Part shown: piece after piece, positions 26,936 to 37,500 of the stretch
How the letters are laid out: each line of letters starts with the position of its first letter
Position numbering within the stretch: the stretch's first letter is position 1
Assembly: GCA_024742285.1 (NCBI GenBank)
Contig: JANSYR010000012.1
Location: forward strand, 179,686-243,685
DNA: 64,000 nucleotides
Direction: 5' to 3'
From: a bacterium
GTDB taxonomy: Bacteria > Myxococcota_A > UBA9160 > UBA4427
Position numbers and translations under genes: made by a program
The notes under the pieces: model-generated
Database searches by the model: none
Told to the model about the DNA's origin: nothing
Seen by the model: the letters and a program-made list of their open reading frames with translations, nothing else

Positions 26936-29434
26936 ATGATGGACGAGACCCTCTTCGGAATGGAGACCGAGTTGGCCTTCTCCGCCTTGCGAATCGGCGA
27001 GGAAGACCCGAACCAGGAGATCCTGTTCGATCTCCCGCGGCCCATGCATTCCGCCGTCTCGTCCACCGTTGCAGATCTGCTCGTCGCCGACTTCTTCAAG
27101 CTGGCCGACGAGCAGATCTGCTCCCTTCGCGACTATCAGACCAACGGGATCTATCTCGCCAACGGGTCGCGCCTCTATTTGGACGCGGGTCGTCACCCCG
27201 AGTTCTGCACGCCGGAGTGCCGAAGCCCTGAAGAGCTCGTACGGTGGCAGCTCGCCGGCGAGCGGATCCTCGCGGGGCTCGTCGAAGATCTCGCCATCCT
27301 GCGCCCCGACCACGCCTTCGCCCTGTTTCGCTGCAACGTCGACTACGGCGGGATGCAGAGTACGTGGGGCTGCCATGAGAGCTACCAGCATCGATCCGAC
27401 GAAGTGCAGATGAGCCGACATCTGATCCCGCATCTCGTCTCACGAATCATCTACACCGGCGCGGGCGGGCTCAACAACCGCATCGACCGCCCGCAGTTCC
27501 TCATCTCGCCGCGCGTTCCCCACCTGATGCACACGGTCGGAGCAGACTCTCAGCACGAGCGCGCGCTCTATCACACGAAGGACGAACAGCTCGGGGAGAG
27601 CGACTTCCACCGCCTCCACCTCATCTGCGGCGAGAGCAACTCGTCGCAGCTTTCGACCTACCTCAAGTTCGGCACGACGGCGCTGATCGTGCGCCTGATC
27701 GAGGCCGGGCTCTGCGAGGGAGGGGAGCTGGGTTTCGATCGGCCCCTCGAGGTGATGAACCGGATCGCGCGCGACGTTCGTTGCGAGAAAGAGAGCCGCG
27801 TCTCGGGCGGTCGGCGTCTCACGGCGATCCAGATTCAGCGCGAGTACCTCGCGATGGTGGAGGAGCAGCTCGATGCGGACTTCATGCCCGATTGGGCTCC
27901 GCGCGTCTGCGAGCGCTGGCGCGAGGCGCTCGACGACCTCGAGAACGACTCGCCTTCGCTCTCGACGCGTCTCGACTGGAAGATCAAGCACGCTCTCTTC
28001 GAGGACCGCCTCGAGCGACGAGGCACGTCGTGGAGCGAGCTGACGAGATGGGAGGGGCTCGGAGCCGAGCTCTGCGAGATCGACACGCGGTTCGGAGAGC
28101 TCGGATCGGCGGGTCTTTTCCGACGCCTCGACGAGGCTGGGGCACTCGAGCATCGCCTGTCGGAGCTCGGCAGCGTCGAGGAGGCGATGGAATCGGCGCC
28201 GCCCGGCGGGAGGGCGGAGGTCCGCGGTCGTGCGATCCGGGAGCTCCGAGAGAAGGACGACTCCGGTCGCTACCGCTGTGGATGGGAAGCCATTCTCGAC
28301 GACGAGGAGGGCCGCACCTTCGACATGTCCGATCCCTTCGGCCGGAACGCAGAATGGCGCGACGCCGATCTGGGCTGGCGGCGGCGCTCTCCGCATTCCC
28401 GCTTCCGCCACAACCTGCTCGACGAGCTGAACCAGGGCGTCGGTCTTTACAGCGGCTGCATGTTCAGCGACGCAGTCGAGCGACTCGCTGCAGTCGCCCA
28501 ACGCGCCCGGGCTGCTGGGGAGCACGAGATCGAGTCTCAGGCGCGTTTCTGGTCGGCGTCGGCCTATCACGACGCCGGACGGCTTCGGCAGGCGGAACGT
28601 GTGCTCTCGCCGATTCTGGAGACCGTCGTGGAGAACGCCAGCCTCGAAACGGCCTGCCGCGTGCTGACGCGACACGCCGTGATCCTGATCGACGGACCGG
28701 CCGAGCGCTCCCGGATCGAGGAGTCGATCGCGCGAGCGCGGCGTTGCATGGAGGAGGGCGACGGCGTCCGCGGCGCTTCGCGGATCGCGCTGGCGGAGGC
28801 ACGGCTATTTGGCGCGATCGGAGACTACGGCTCGGCGATCCTGCGAATGGAGGAGGCGCTCCGGCTCGAACGAGACGACTACATCTCGTTCGCCAGGAGC
28901 TCTCACCAGCGCTGGATGATCTACTACCTCCTGCGAGTGAAGCGGTTGGATCGGGCCAACTTCTACCTCGAGGAGTGGTTCGACGAGGTCAAGCGGGGCG
29001 TCGGACGCCCCGAGAGCCGGATCATGTTCCATTGCGCCGAGTCCCTGATCGCGCGCGCTCGGGGAGATCACGACCGCGCCTTCGAGCGCGCTCGCGATGC
29101 GGTCGAGCACGCCGAGGGCGCCGATCGCAATCGCTACCGAACGAGCGCGAGATGCGCTCTCGTCGAGAGCGCGATCGAGGTCGGCGATCTCAATGCCGCG
29201 CGGCCGCACGTCGAGGCCCTCGAGAGGTGGGAGGAAATCGAGATCGGGGAGCAGCATTGCGACGTCCACCTCGTCACGGCGGCCTACCACCGGGCTGTGG
29301 AGGGACGGGAACGTGAGGCCAAGGCCGTGCTCGCGGAGGCGGCCGCGCTGGGTGTCGCTCGTCGGATGGATCGCCTGCTGGGCACGCGCCATCACGAGAG
29401 GGAGATGGGGGAGGGGTTGCGGCCTGTGGGGTAG
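26936..29434 (+). CDS. PafA-like Pup ligase with long helical-repeat C-terminal extension
   Basis: The gene starts 2 nt after the Pup stop, with GGGAGG inside the Pup gene. Residues 7-13 (FGMETEL) match the GxExE loop of PafA. NGSRLYLDAGRHPEF (76-90) matches the PafA form NGGRLYLDxGxHPE, with Asp83 at the catalytic position. WGCHESYQHR, YTGAGGLN and the ISPR...HTKDEQL...RLHLICGE run follow in family order to about residue 330. Actinobacterial PafA has about 450-480 residues. Here about 350 additional residues form helical TPR-like repeats (YHDAGRLRQAERVL, AIGDYGSAILRMEEAL), probably for substrate or partner binding. It should ligate the Pup-like protein to lysines. Confidence 0.84.
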   Translation: MMDETLFGMETELAFSALRIGEEDPNQEILFDLPRPMHSAVSSTVADLLVADFFKLADEQICSLRDYQTNGIYLANGSRLYLDAGRHPEFCTPECRSPEELVRWQLAGERILAGLVEDLAILRPDHAFALFRCNVDYGGMQSTWGCHESYQHRSDEVQMSRHLIPHLVSRIIYTGAGGLNNRIDRPQFLISPRVPHLMHTVGADSQHERALYHTKDEQLGESDFHRLHLICGESNSSQLSTYLKFGTTALIVRLIEAGLCEGGELGFDRPLEVMNRIARDVRCEKESRVSGGRRLTAIQIQREYLAMVEEQLDADFMPDWAPRVCERWREALDDLENDSPSLSTRLDWKIKHALFEDRLERRGTSWSELTRWEGLGAELCEIDTRFGELGSAGLFRRLDEAGALEHRLSELGSVEEAMESAPPGGRAEVRGRAIRELREKDDSGRYRCGWEAILDDEEGRTFDMSDPFGRNAEWRDADLGWRRRSPHSRFRHNLLDELNQGVGLYSGCMFSDAVERLAAVAQRARAAGEHEIESQARFWSASAYHDAGRLRQAERVLSPILETVVENASLETACRVLTRHAVILIDGPAERSRIEESIARARRCMEEGDGVRGASRIALAEARLFGAIGDYGSAILRMEEALRLERDDYISFARSSHQRWMIYYLLRVKRLDRANFYLEEWFDEVKRGVGRPESRIMFHCAESLIARARGDHDRAFERARDAVEHAEGADRNRYRTSARCALVESAIEVGDLNAARPHVEALERWEEIEIGEQHCDVHLVTAAYHRAVEGREREAKAVLAEAAALGVARRMDRLLGTRHHEREMGEGLRPVG

Positions 29435-29716
29435 CCGTGAGGCAAGCATCTGGGCCGGGGCGAACAGCTGGCACCCGAGAGGGCGATCTGACACCGGAAT
29501 GACCCGGAAGAGGTGTGCTTCTGGTCGAGATGCGTCGGGCATCGTCACTCCTCGGAATCGACTAAGATCGACCTTGCTGCTCATCTCCAAGGGTGACCGA
29601 CAGCGTACGGCGCGCGTTCGCCCTGGATGAGTGCAGCCTCGACCTGGCCAGAGGCTCTCCGATGATGGTGCTAGCGTCTTTCGAGTAGCCGTCCGATCCT
29701 ATCCGGAGCGCTGAGC

Positions 29717-32413
29717 ATGGCGACGACGACGAAGCCCGGCCCGCTCGTCACCCTAGTCACGGGTGACGTCACGATGGATTGGAACGTCGCGCACATCCGC
29801 CGCCAATCCGTCGCCTCTATCAGCTGGAGCGGTGAGGATGTGGCTCGTCTCTGCTGGCAACGCGGTGGTGCGGCTCTCGTGGCTGATCTGGTTTCGGCCG
29901 TCGCTTCGCGCGTCGCGAAAACGAGTTCGCTCGAGATCGAGCTGCACTCGGTGGCCGCACCGAGTGAGGCACCGAGTCCGGCGGAGACAGGCTTCACGCG
30001 CTCGCATGCCCGATGGTCGCCCTTCAGTGATGGCAAGGCGGACAATCGAAAGCGCTGGCGTGTCTCGGATTTTCTCGGTCTGGACGTCATCTCCTCGGAA
30101 TCGACGGTGGGGAACGGCTCGTGCGCACGAGTGGATCGCGACGAGCCTGGCGCCCCCGAGATCGTCGTCCTCGACGATGCCGACCTGGGCTTTCGCGACG
30201 ATCGCGATCTCTGGCCGAAAGCCATCGTCGACTCCGAGCAGCGTCCCTGGATCGTGCTGAAGATGTCCAGACCCGTGGCGAGTGGGCGGCTCTGGGACGA
30301 GCTCATTCGTTATCACGCCGAGCGACTGATCGTGATCGTCACGATCGGAGACCTGCGGCGAACCGCAGTGCAGGTGAGTCATGGGGTCTCCTGGGAGGAG
30401 ACGGCTGAGGACCTCACCTGGGAGCTCACGTTCAACCCCGACGTCAACGGCCTATCGCGCTGCGCCCACGCCATCGTTTCGCTCGACACTGCCGGTGCGA
30501 TGCTGCTCACGGGTGGCACGGAGCAGCCCGCCAGGGCGGAGCTTCTCTTTGATCCGAAGTGCATGGAAGGCGAGTGGACTGAAGGGCGGCGGGGGGGAAT
30601 GATCGGCAACACGGCGACGCTCACGGCGGCGATCGTCCGATCGTTGTTTCTCGACCCTGAAGAGCCCGATCTTGTTGCCGGGATCCGAGCCGGCATTTCG
30701 GCCATGCGCGACCTTTTTGAGCTGGGATACGAGGCTGGAGACCCCAGCCGCCCCGAGCTTCGGTTCCCCATCGACCGAATCGCCGACCGAATCTGTAGTG
30801 CGACCGATCATGAACGCACCGGAGCAGAGGCTCTCGCGATTGCGACGGTGCAGCCGCCCCTCCGCGAGCAGCGGATCTCGCGGAATCTCGCTGCAGGCAC
30901 AGCCACCGAAGATCGCGACGGCGAGTGGCGGATCCTCGCGCAGGCTCACGGCGGCGACCTCGATCGTCTCGCCGCCGAGATCGTGCTCCATGGACTCGAG
31001 CATACGCTTCGGGGGATCCCCCAAGCCCGATTCGGCGGGCTCCGAACCGTCGACCGGCGAGAGATCGAGGCTCTCCGCTCGATTGGTGGCCTGATCACCC
31101 AGTACTGCAGAGGTCGGGAAACCCGGCCACTTTCCTTCGCCATCTTCGGGCCGCCGGGTGCAGGGAAGTCCTTTGCCGTGAAGCAAGTCGCCGAGTTCGT
31201 TCAGCCGGGAACGATCGAGCCGGTCACGTTCAACCTATCGCAGCTCGACGGTCCTTCCGATCTCCTGGGAGCCTTCCACCAGGTCCGCGACATCAGTCTG
31301 AAGGGGAAGCTTCCGCTCGTCTTCTGGGACGAGTTCGACACCAGTCTCGCCGGAGATCCGCTCGGGTGGCTTCGCTACTTCCTTGCGCCGATGCAGGACG
31401 GAGAGTTCCAGGAAGGTCAGATCACGCATCCGATCGGTCGTGTGATCTTCGCCTTCGCGGGTGGAACCGCGGAGCGGATGAGTGCGTTCGGCAAAGGCGT
31501 TCCGGCCGAGCGGCAGAAGGCCCTCAAGCTCCCGGACTTCACGAGCCGCCTTCGCGGCTTCCTCGACGTCCTCGGACCAAATCGTCAGACGACGACTCGA
31601 AGCACGGACCCCTACTTCGTCATCCGGAGAGCGATCCTGCTTCGGTCGCTCTTCGAGAGGGTGACGGGGCAGGTCATCCGCAATGGAGAGCTCCAGATCG
31701 ATCGGGGCGTGCTGCGTGCACTGCTCCGCGTCGAGACCTATCGGCACGGTGCGCGCTCGATCGAGTCTCTGCTTTCGACGAGCCTGCTCGTCGGCGAGAG
31801 CCGCTTCAATCGCTCCTCGCTGCCTCCGGAGGCTCAGCTCGACCTCCACGTCGACGCGCAGGAGTTTCTGGCGCTCGTCCACCTGCTCGAGCTCGAAGGG
31901 GAGCTGCTGGACGGCGCTGCCCGCGCGATCCACGATGGCTTCTGCCGCAGTCGCGAGGCCGACGGGTATCGGTTCGGGGAGAAGACCGACGATGCGGCGA
32001 TGACGCATAGCGCGCTCAGGCCCTTCGACGAGCTTCCGCTGAACGAGCAGGAGCAGAATCGCGACGCGGCGCGCGACATCCCCCGCAAGCTGGCGACGCG
32101 TCGCTACGTGATGATGCCCGACCGTCGCGACGAATCACGCTTCGAGTTCCCGAATGATGACCTGGACGCGCTCGCCGCGGCCGAGCACCAGCGTTGGATG
32201 GACAAGAAACTCGTGGACGGGTGGACCCCGGCGCCCGAGCTCGAGGTGCCCGACAAGGACAATAAGCGGCATCCGGATCTGGTTCCCTACGAGGATCTCT
32301 CCGACAAGGAGCAGGAGAAGGACCGGGAGCAGATTCGCGAGCTCGTCGATGTCCTTGCGGCGGTTGGGTACACGGTTGTGCGCCTCCGGGATCGCGATCC
32401 AGGAACCAACTGA
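29717..32413 (+). CDS. AAA+ ATPase with C-terminal RyR domain
   Basis: The ATG at 29717 has CCGGAG upstream. The 898-residue protein begins with a domain (about 8-330) whose opening LVTLVTGDVTMDWN and later GGMIGNTATLTAAIV faintly resemble the PfkB/ribokinase fold. An AAA+ module follows, with Walker A GPPGAGKS (478-485), Walker B LPLVFWDEFD and an FAFAGGT sensor strand. Residues about 790-895 form a RyR domain (AAEHQRWMDKKLVDGWTPAP, HPDLVPYEDLSDKEQEKDRE), a module found in ryanodine receptors and in bacterial conflict proteins, thought to bind ligands. It precedes a SLOG/TM gene by 264 nt, and the two probably work as sensor and effector. Confidence 0.75.
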   Translation: MATTTKPGPLVTLVTGDVTMDWNVAHIRRQSVASISWSGEDVARLCWQRGGAALVADLVSAVASRVAKTSSLEIELHSVAAPSEAPSPAETGFTRSHARWSPFSDGKADNRKRWRVSDFLGLDVISSESTVGNGSCARVDRDEPGAPEIVVLDDADLGFRDDRDLWPKAIVDSEQRPWIVLKMSRPVASGRLWDELIRYHAERLIVIVTIGDLRRTAVQVSHGVSWEETAEDLTWELTFNPDVNGLSRCAHAIVSLDTAGAMLLTGGTEQPARAELLFDPKCMEGEWTEGRRGGMIGNTATLTAAIVRSLFLDPEEPDLVAGIRAGISAMRDLFELGYEAGDPSRPELRFPIDRIADRICSATDHERTGAEALAIATVQPPLREQRISRNLAAGTATEDRDGEWRILAQAHGGDLDRLAAEIVLHGLEHTLRGIPQARFGGLRTVDRREIEALRSIGGLITQYCRGRETRPLSFAIFGPPGAGKSFAVKQVAEFVQPGTIEPVTFNLSQLDGPSDLLGAFHQVRDISLKGKLPLVFWDEFDTSLAGDPLGWLRYFLAPMQDGEFQEGQITHPIGRVIFAFAGGTAERMSAFGKGVPAERQKALKLPDFTSRLRGFLDVLGPNRQTTTRSTDPYFVIRRAILLRSLFERVTGQVIRNGELQIDRGVLRALLRVETYRHGARSIESLLSTSLLVGESRFNRSSLPPEAQLDLHVDAQEFLALVHLLELEGELLDGAARAIHDGFCRSREADGYRFGEKTDDAAMTHSALRPFDELPLNEQEQNRDAARDIPRKLATRRYVMMPDRRDESRFEFPNDDLDALAAAEHQRWMDKKLVDGWTPAPELEVPDKDNKRHPDLVPYEDLSDKEQEKDREQIRELVDVLAAVGYTVVRLRDRDPGTN

Positions 32414-32677
32414 ACAGGCTCGGCGGGGCTATTTCCCGGGTTCGTTGGATTGGGCCATGCGCGTTCCCGGAGCTTCCGTGTGACAGGTGTCAGGGGCATC
32501 GTTCCTCGTCGAGGCCTCTCGCGCCCTTCGAAGCCTTCTCGTGAGCTTCTGCGCTGGGTGCAGTCGCCGGTCTCCCTTCGATGGTTGGCCGCATCTTCGG
32601 CATAATGAGTAGGGCTTGCCGTCAGGGGTGCCCGGCTCGTTCGGTCGCCGGCTCCGTCTCATTTCACACGTGGTGCC

Positions 32678-34306
32678 ATGTCCGAGGATTCCATTTCTGT
32701 TCCCTACGTCGTCCCGATCTGGCTGGTCGGATTCGCGGGACATCGTCCCTCGAACTCGAAAGGGCGTTCGGGTCAGGAGCTCGAGCAATGCTCGGCCGCG
32801 ATCCGTACAAAGCTTCGGGAGCTGGCCCAGCAGGCGGAGCGAGCCTGTGGCACGATCGAACTCGTCAGCGGCGCGGCCAGCGGAGCTGACCTCGTCGCGA
32901 TCGCTGCCGCCGATGATCTAGAGATTCCCGTTCATCTGCTGCTTCCCCTCGACGAGGAATCCTTCTTCCAGGATTTCGCCGATTCGCCGGACGACTTGTC
33001 GAAGGCGAAGCGATACATCGAACGTGCACACGATCCTGGTTCGGGCTGGACGATCCGTGTCGCGGATGGGGACCAGAAACGACCCGACTGCTATCACGAC
33101 GCGAGCCTACAGCTCCTCGAGATCGTGAATGTGCTCGTCGCCGTCCTCAGGCCGGGAGAGGCCGACGGCGACCGGATGGGAGGAACGGCCGAGACGGTTC
33201 GGCTCGCGAACGCCGATCACATGGACCTTCCGACCATTCTGATCGATCCTGAGAATGGTGGATCGGTCTACAAAGACGTCGACCTTCCCGTCTCGACCGC
33301 TGGCGCGACCTACAGACTTCTCCGAGACATCAATGGTGATTTGAGTAGCTCGGCCGCTCATTCGGGCGGATATGATGGGCAGCGGGGACTCGGGGCGGAA
33401 GAATCCGTTTGGCAGATCTTTCGCTCTCTCGACAACGTGGCGAACGCCTCAGGCCAGACATACCGGGGATCTCTTCGGGCTTCTGTCCTCCTCCATTTTT
33501 TCGCAACCGCGTGCGCAGCGATCGTCGCTTCGTTCTCAGCTCTCTTCATCGACGCATTGGTCGTCGTTCCCAAGCTCCTCACGACGCTAGAGCTCCTGCT
33601 CGTGCTGGCCGCACTGCTTCTCCTGGGGCGCACGCACAGACTTGGTACGAACCCGACGTGGCGACGATCGCGATTCGCAGCTGAGCTCGCAGACGGTCTC
33701 ATCTGCAGCGCGGCGCTTACCGACCCCCTTCGCCCGCGGATCGCGCGTCATGACAACACGTGGAACCTCTTCGCCGTATCTCTCGCGCTTCGCGCGAACC
33801 GGGAGCAGCGTCAGCGCCTCGCGGACCTCGATCATGTCAGACGGATTGGTCGATTGTTCGAGGAGTACGGTAGGAAGCGCTTGGAGTATCAACGCGATCA
33901 GTACTTCGGTGAGCAACAGAAATATTCTCTCGTCAGTTTCCAGCGGTGGAGCCTTGTCTCCAGGCTGACCTCAGTTGGCGCGATCGGCGTCATTGCGCTT
34001 GCCCTCATGTTGAAGGTCGGCGCACCGACCTTCTCCGCCACCCCGGTCGGGTCCTTCGCAGTGCTCTTCCTGCCGATCCTGCTGCCTCTCGTGGCCGGGC
34101 TGGCATCCACGATGATCATCTCACTCGACGCCGGGCGTCGCTCTGCGCGATATGAGGAGGTCCTGCAGCGCCTGGATCATTTTCTCAGCATCCGGGACGG
34201 ACTGCGTACGGAGTCGTCGATGCGCCTCTTCGTCGAGCGCGCCGAGCACGTACTCGAGGACGAGCTGGTGGAGTGGCACGCGACTGCGTCGTCGGTCAAT
34301 CACTGA
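32678..34306 (+). CDS. SLOG-domain protein with four TM segments
   Basis: The N-terminal 200 residues carry a SLOG-like Rossmannoid (WLVGFAGHRP, LVSGAASGADLVAIAAADDL, IPVHLLLPLDEESF), the nucleotide-derivative-binding fold of DprA/LOG/TIR-related proteins. Then follow a TM pair (about 265-315: LLHFFATACAAIVASFSALF and LLLVLAALLLLG), a cytoplasmic loop of about 110 residues, and a second TM pair (about 430-480). SLOG fused to TM helices is a recognised arrangement in predicted conflict systems, where ligand sensing triggers a membrane effector. No partner nucleotide cyclase is seen, but the RelA-like protein could provide a nucleotide signal; that is speculative. Confidence 0.7.
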   Translation: MSEDSISVPYVVPIWLVGFAGHRPSNSKGRSGQELEQCSAAIRTKLRELAQQAERACGTIELVSGAASGADLVAIAAADDLEIPVHLLLPLDEESFFQDFADSPDDLSKAKRYIERAHDPGSGWTIRVADGDQKRPDCYHDASLQLLEIVNVLVAVLRPGEADGDRMGGTAETVRLANADHMDLPTILIDPENGGSVYKDVDLPVSTAGATYRLLRDINGDLSSSAAHSGGYDGQRGLGAEESVWQIFRSLDNVANASGQTYRGSLRASVLLHFFATACAAIVASFSALFIDALVVVPKLLTTLELLLVLAALLLLGRTHRLGTNPTWRRSRFAAELADGLICSAALTDPLRPRIARHDNTWNLFAVSLALRANREQRQRLADLDHVRRIGRLFEEYGRKRLEYQRDQYFGEQQKYSLVSFQRWSLVSRLTSVGAIGVIALALMLKVGAPTFSATPVGSFAVLFLPILLPLVAGLASTMIISLDAGRRSARYEEVLQRLDHFLSIRDGLRTESSMRLFVERAEHVLEDELVEWHATASSVNH

Positions 34307-34578
34307 TCGAGCGAGCTAGGAACGCTAGAACTTGGATAGCGCGTGTTTGGATGGTCGCTGAAGCGACCGCTCAACCGATCCTCGGCGCTCGTGGAAGAGC
34401 ATGATTGAGATCGTCTTCGGCGCGATCGGCTGTCCGTCCAGATACATATCTGGATCACCGAGATTGATTCTTCGCAGAGCGGCTTCGGCAGCCGCCACGC
34501 CTAAGTCGTGGTTATCCGCCCAGATTGCCCCGTTCAGATCGAAGATCGACTGGCAGGTTTGCGGCGGGACTCCTCCGT

Positions 34579-37500
34579 TTATCGGCGCTGCGAACCCTCT
34601 AAAGCGATCAGCTGAAAGTGAGTAGATCCGGAAACTCCTGCCCAGGTTCGCCCGTCAGGTAGAGCGGCGAAATGGCGACGAGGCGATTCAGCAAACCACG
34701 CGATCGGCGTATCATGAAGACGCCGACGGATCACAAGGTCCATATCCTGGGTTGCCGCCACGAACACTCCATGGCTGGGCCTTGACCAGTCCGGGACGAT
34801 GTCTGTATCACTATCAAACTGTTCGATCGCTTGACCCGATCGGACGTCCCAGACGATCACGGAGTTTTCCAGGTCTCGCGAGATTATGCGGGTACCGTCT
34901 GGGCTGATCGATACGTGCATCACGCCGCGTGCGTGGCCTACGAGAACGGACTGTATGCTCCCCGTTCTCGCATCCCAGACACGAACGGTTCGGTCCAGAG
35001 AGCCGGAGACGATGAAACATCCGTCCGGGCTGTATGCCACGCATCGGACCGAGTCTTCATGACCCAACAGGGCTGCATATTGATGTCCGCTGTCTGTATC
35101 CCATATCCGTACAGATTTGTCGGTCGAGCCCGACGCGGCACGGTCGCCGCGCGGGCTGCCCGCGACGGTCCAGACCTCACCCTGATGCCGGCGGAAGACA
35201 ACCCGTTCTTCTCCACGACTGATCGTCCAAACACGCGCGGTCTTATCCATGGAGCCCGAGACTATGGTTGTGCCGTCTGGACCAAACGACGCACTTGTGA
35301 CCTCGTGACTGTGTCCGCGAAGAACTTCATTAGTTCTTCCGGTCCGCGCATCCCAGATTCGAATCGTTCGATCCCGAGACCCAGTTGCGACTCGTGCCCC
35401 ATCCGGACTGATCGTCATACTTCGCACGGAGTCTTCATGTCCAATGAGCTGCGCGTGCTGACGACCGATCTCAGAGTCCCAAACGCGCGCGGTAGAGTCC
35501 GAAGAGCCAGAGGCGAAACGATCACCGTTGCCAATGAACGATACGGAGTTCACGCCTCGCTCATGACCGCGGAAAATGGCCTGGGTCTCTCCTGTGGTCG
35601 CATTCCAGGTGCGCACGGTCTTGTCCAGTGAGCCTGAGATGATGCGGGTTCCGTCGGGACTGAACGACGCGCTCATCACGCCGCGATCGTGTCCTCGGAG
35701 GCATGCCATCAAGTCTCCGGTCTCGACATCCCACAAGCGAAGGGTGTTATCACGAGATCCCGAGACTATTCGTGCGCTGTCAGGGCTGAACGAGACGCTC
35801 GTTACCGAGTCTTCGTGGCCGCGAAGAACTAGCTCGATCCTTCCTGTTTGCGCATTCCAGATGCGCACCGTGCTATCCCACGATCCGGAAGCGATGCGCT
35901 TTCCGTCGGAACTCATGGAGACGCTGGTCACGCCGCGATCGTGACCCTTAAGTACAGAACATCGCTCCCCGGTATCGGCGTCCCATACGCATACTGTCTT
36001 GTCCCAGGAACCTGATACGACGCGACTGTCATCCGGATTGAAACAAACGCTTGCTACATATCCCTCGTGACCCTCGATTACCGTTCTTGCCGCCTTCGCT
36101 TCGACATCCCAGACGCATACCGTGTTGTCCCAAGAGCCAGAAACGACCGCAGATTGATTGTGGCTGAATGAGACACATTCCACTTGTTGATCGTGGCCTT
36201 GCAGGACTGCATGCGTGTCTCCTGTCTCAGCGTTCCAGATTCGAACGCTATTGTCGTCGGAGCTCGACGCAATCCGGGAGCCGTCCCTGTCGGCAGAGAC
36301 ACTCGTTACCGACCGTCCGTGTCCGCGGAGGACGGCGAGCTGATCGGTACCCAGATGAACCGATGGCGGGCGCATCGCCCGCAGCCAAATAAATCCGGGA
36401 GCTGCGGCCTCTCTTTCTGTCCGCCATCGTTCGAGCAGATTGCTGAGATTCTCCCCAGCGCTTGCCGCAGCAAGCCCCGTACTCGCTTCCGCTTCGTAGT
36501 ACGACTCGGCTTCAACGCTGTCGTACCACCAGCAGCTGTTCCATAGGCTTTGAAAAAGTCCTTGTGGATAGTCAGCAGCATGCCTTGCTATGAAGTGAAC
36601 GTCGCGGCCGAGAGCTTTCGAAAGCAGGGTGACGACCCGGTGCGTCCGATGTGACTTCGGGAGAGCCTCTGACGTCCGGCGAAAATCCGCGACAAGCTCG
36701 AAGATCTGCCCCGCAGTGGTTCGCCTCTCCAAATACTGGAGGTCAAGCAGGATCGATACCAGACTCTCCCAGTCCCCGGTATTCAGCAGATGCGCCGGAA
36801 GATGTCTCAAGGCGTAAGGCGACATTCCGTCCACCCCGGCCATGTACTCCTTCCAACAGGCTGCGGCGAGTTGGATCTCTGCTTCTGTCTCGTCGCACCA
36901 GAACTCGCCTGCAGCCTGTCGGTTCACCAACCAGTCACGAATCGATTTGTGGAACAGCTGATAGCAATCGTCATCCGCGTCGCGATTCGCTTCCAGGAAG
37001 GCTCTGAGTTCCAAGAGATACTGATTCGCAGTTTCGGCCGACTCGTCAATCACACCGCGAATCGTCGAGAAGGGCAGCGGGGCACGTGCCGCCACAAACG
37101 CTCTCAGAAGTGGGCGGATCCTCGTGTTGTAGACCGCGATGTCTGCGTATCGGCGTGCGAAACTCACGGCATAGAAATCCTCGAGCTCGGGCATTAGTTG
37201 CCCAAGGTCATCGAGTTCGAGGGTTCCCTGTTCCAACTCGTCGAGTACCAACTTCGCGTACAGAAAGAGTCCGGAGGCCAATTCCTCTACGCGGTTGATG
37301 ATCAGATCGCGGATCGCTGCCGGTTCGTCGCGTACAGAACCGCTGGCGACACGCGCGCTGATGTAGTCGATAAGGTCCAACTTGTTTTCGTTGCGGCTTG
37401 CCATCAGCTCGAGTACGTCGAACGTCCGGAGGCGCTTCACGACCGAGTCTTCTGGCCGCGTCGTGGCGATGATGCGCAACCAAGGTGGAAGGTCAGGGGC

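Noticed and set aside
32414..32677. Possible small ORF or hairpin between the RyR and SLOG genes
   Set aside because: Frames are polar and low in coding character; no stable stem with a T-run could be defined.
34579..36400. Regular repeats that might be taken for a CRISPR array or satellite
   Set aside because: The period is about 126 bp, equal to one WD40 blade in frame, with no spacer structure.
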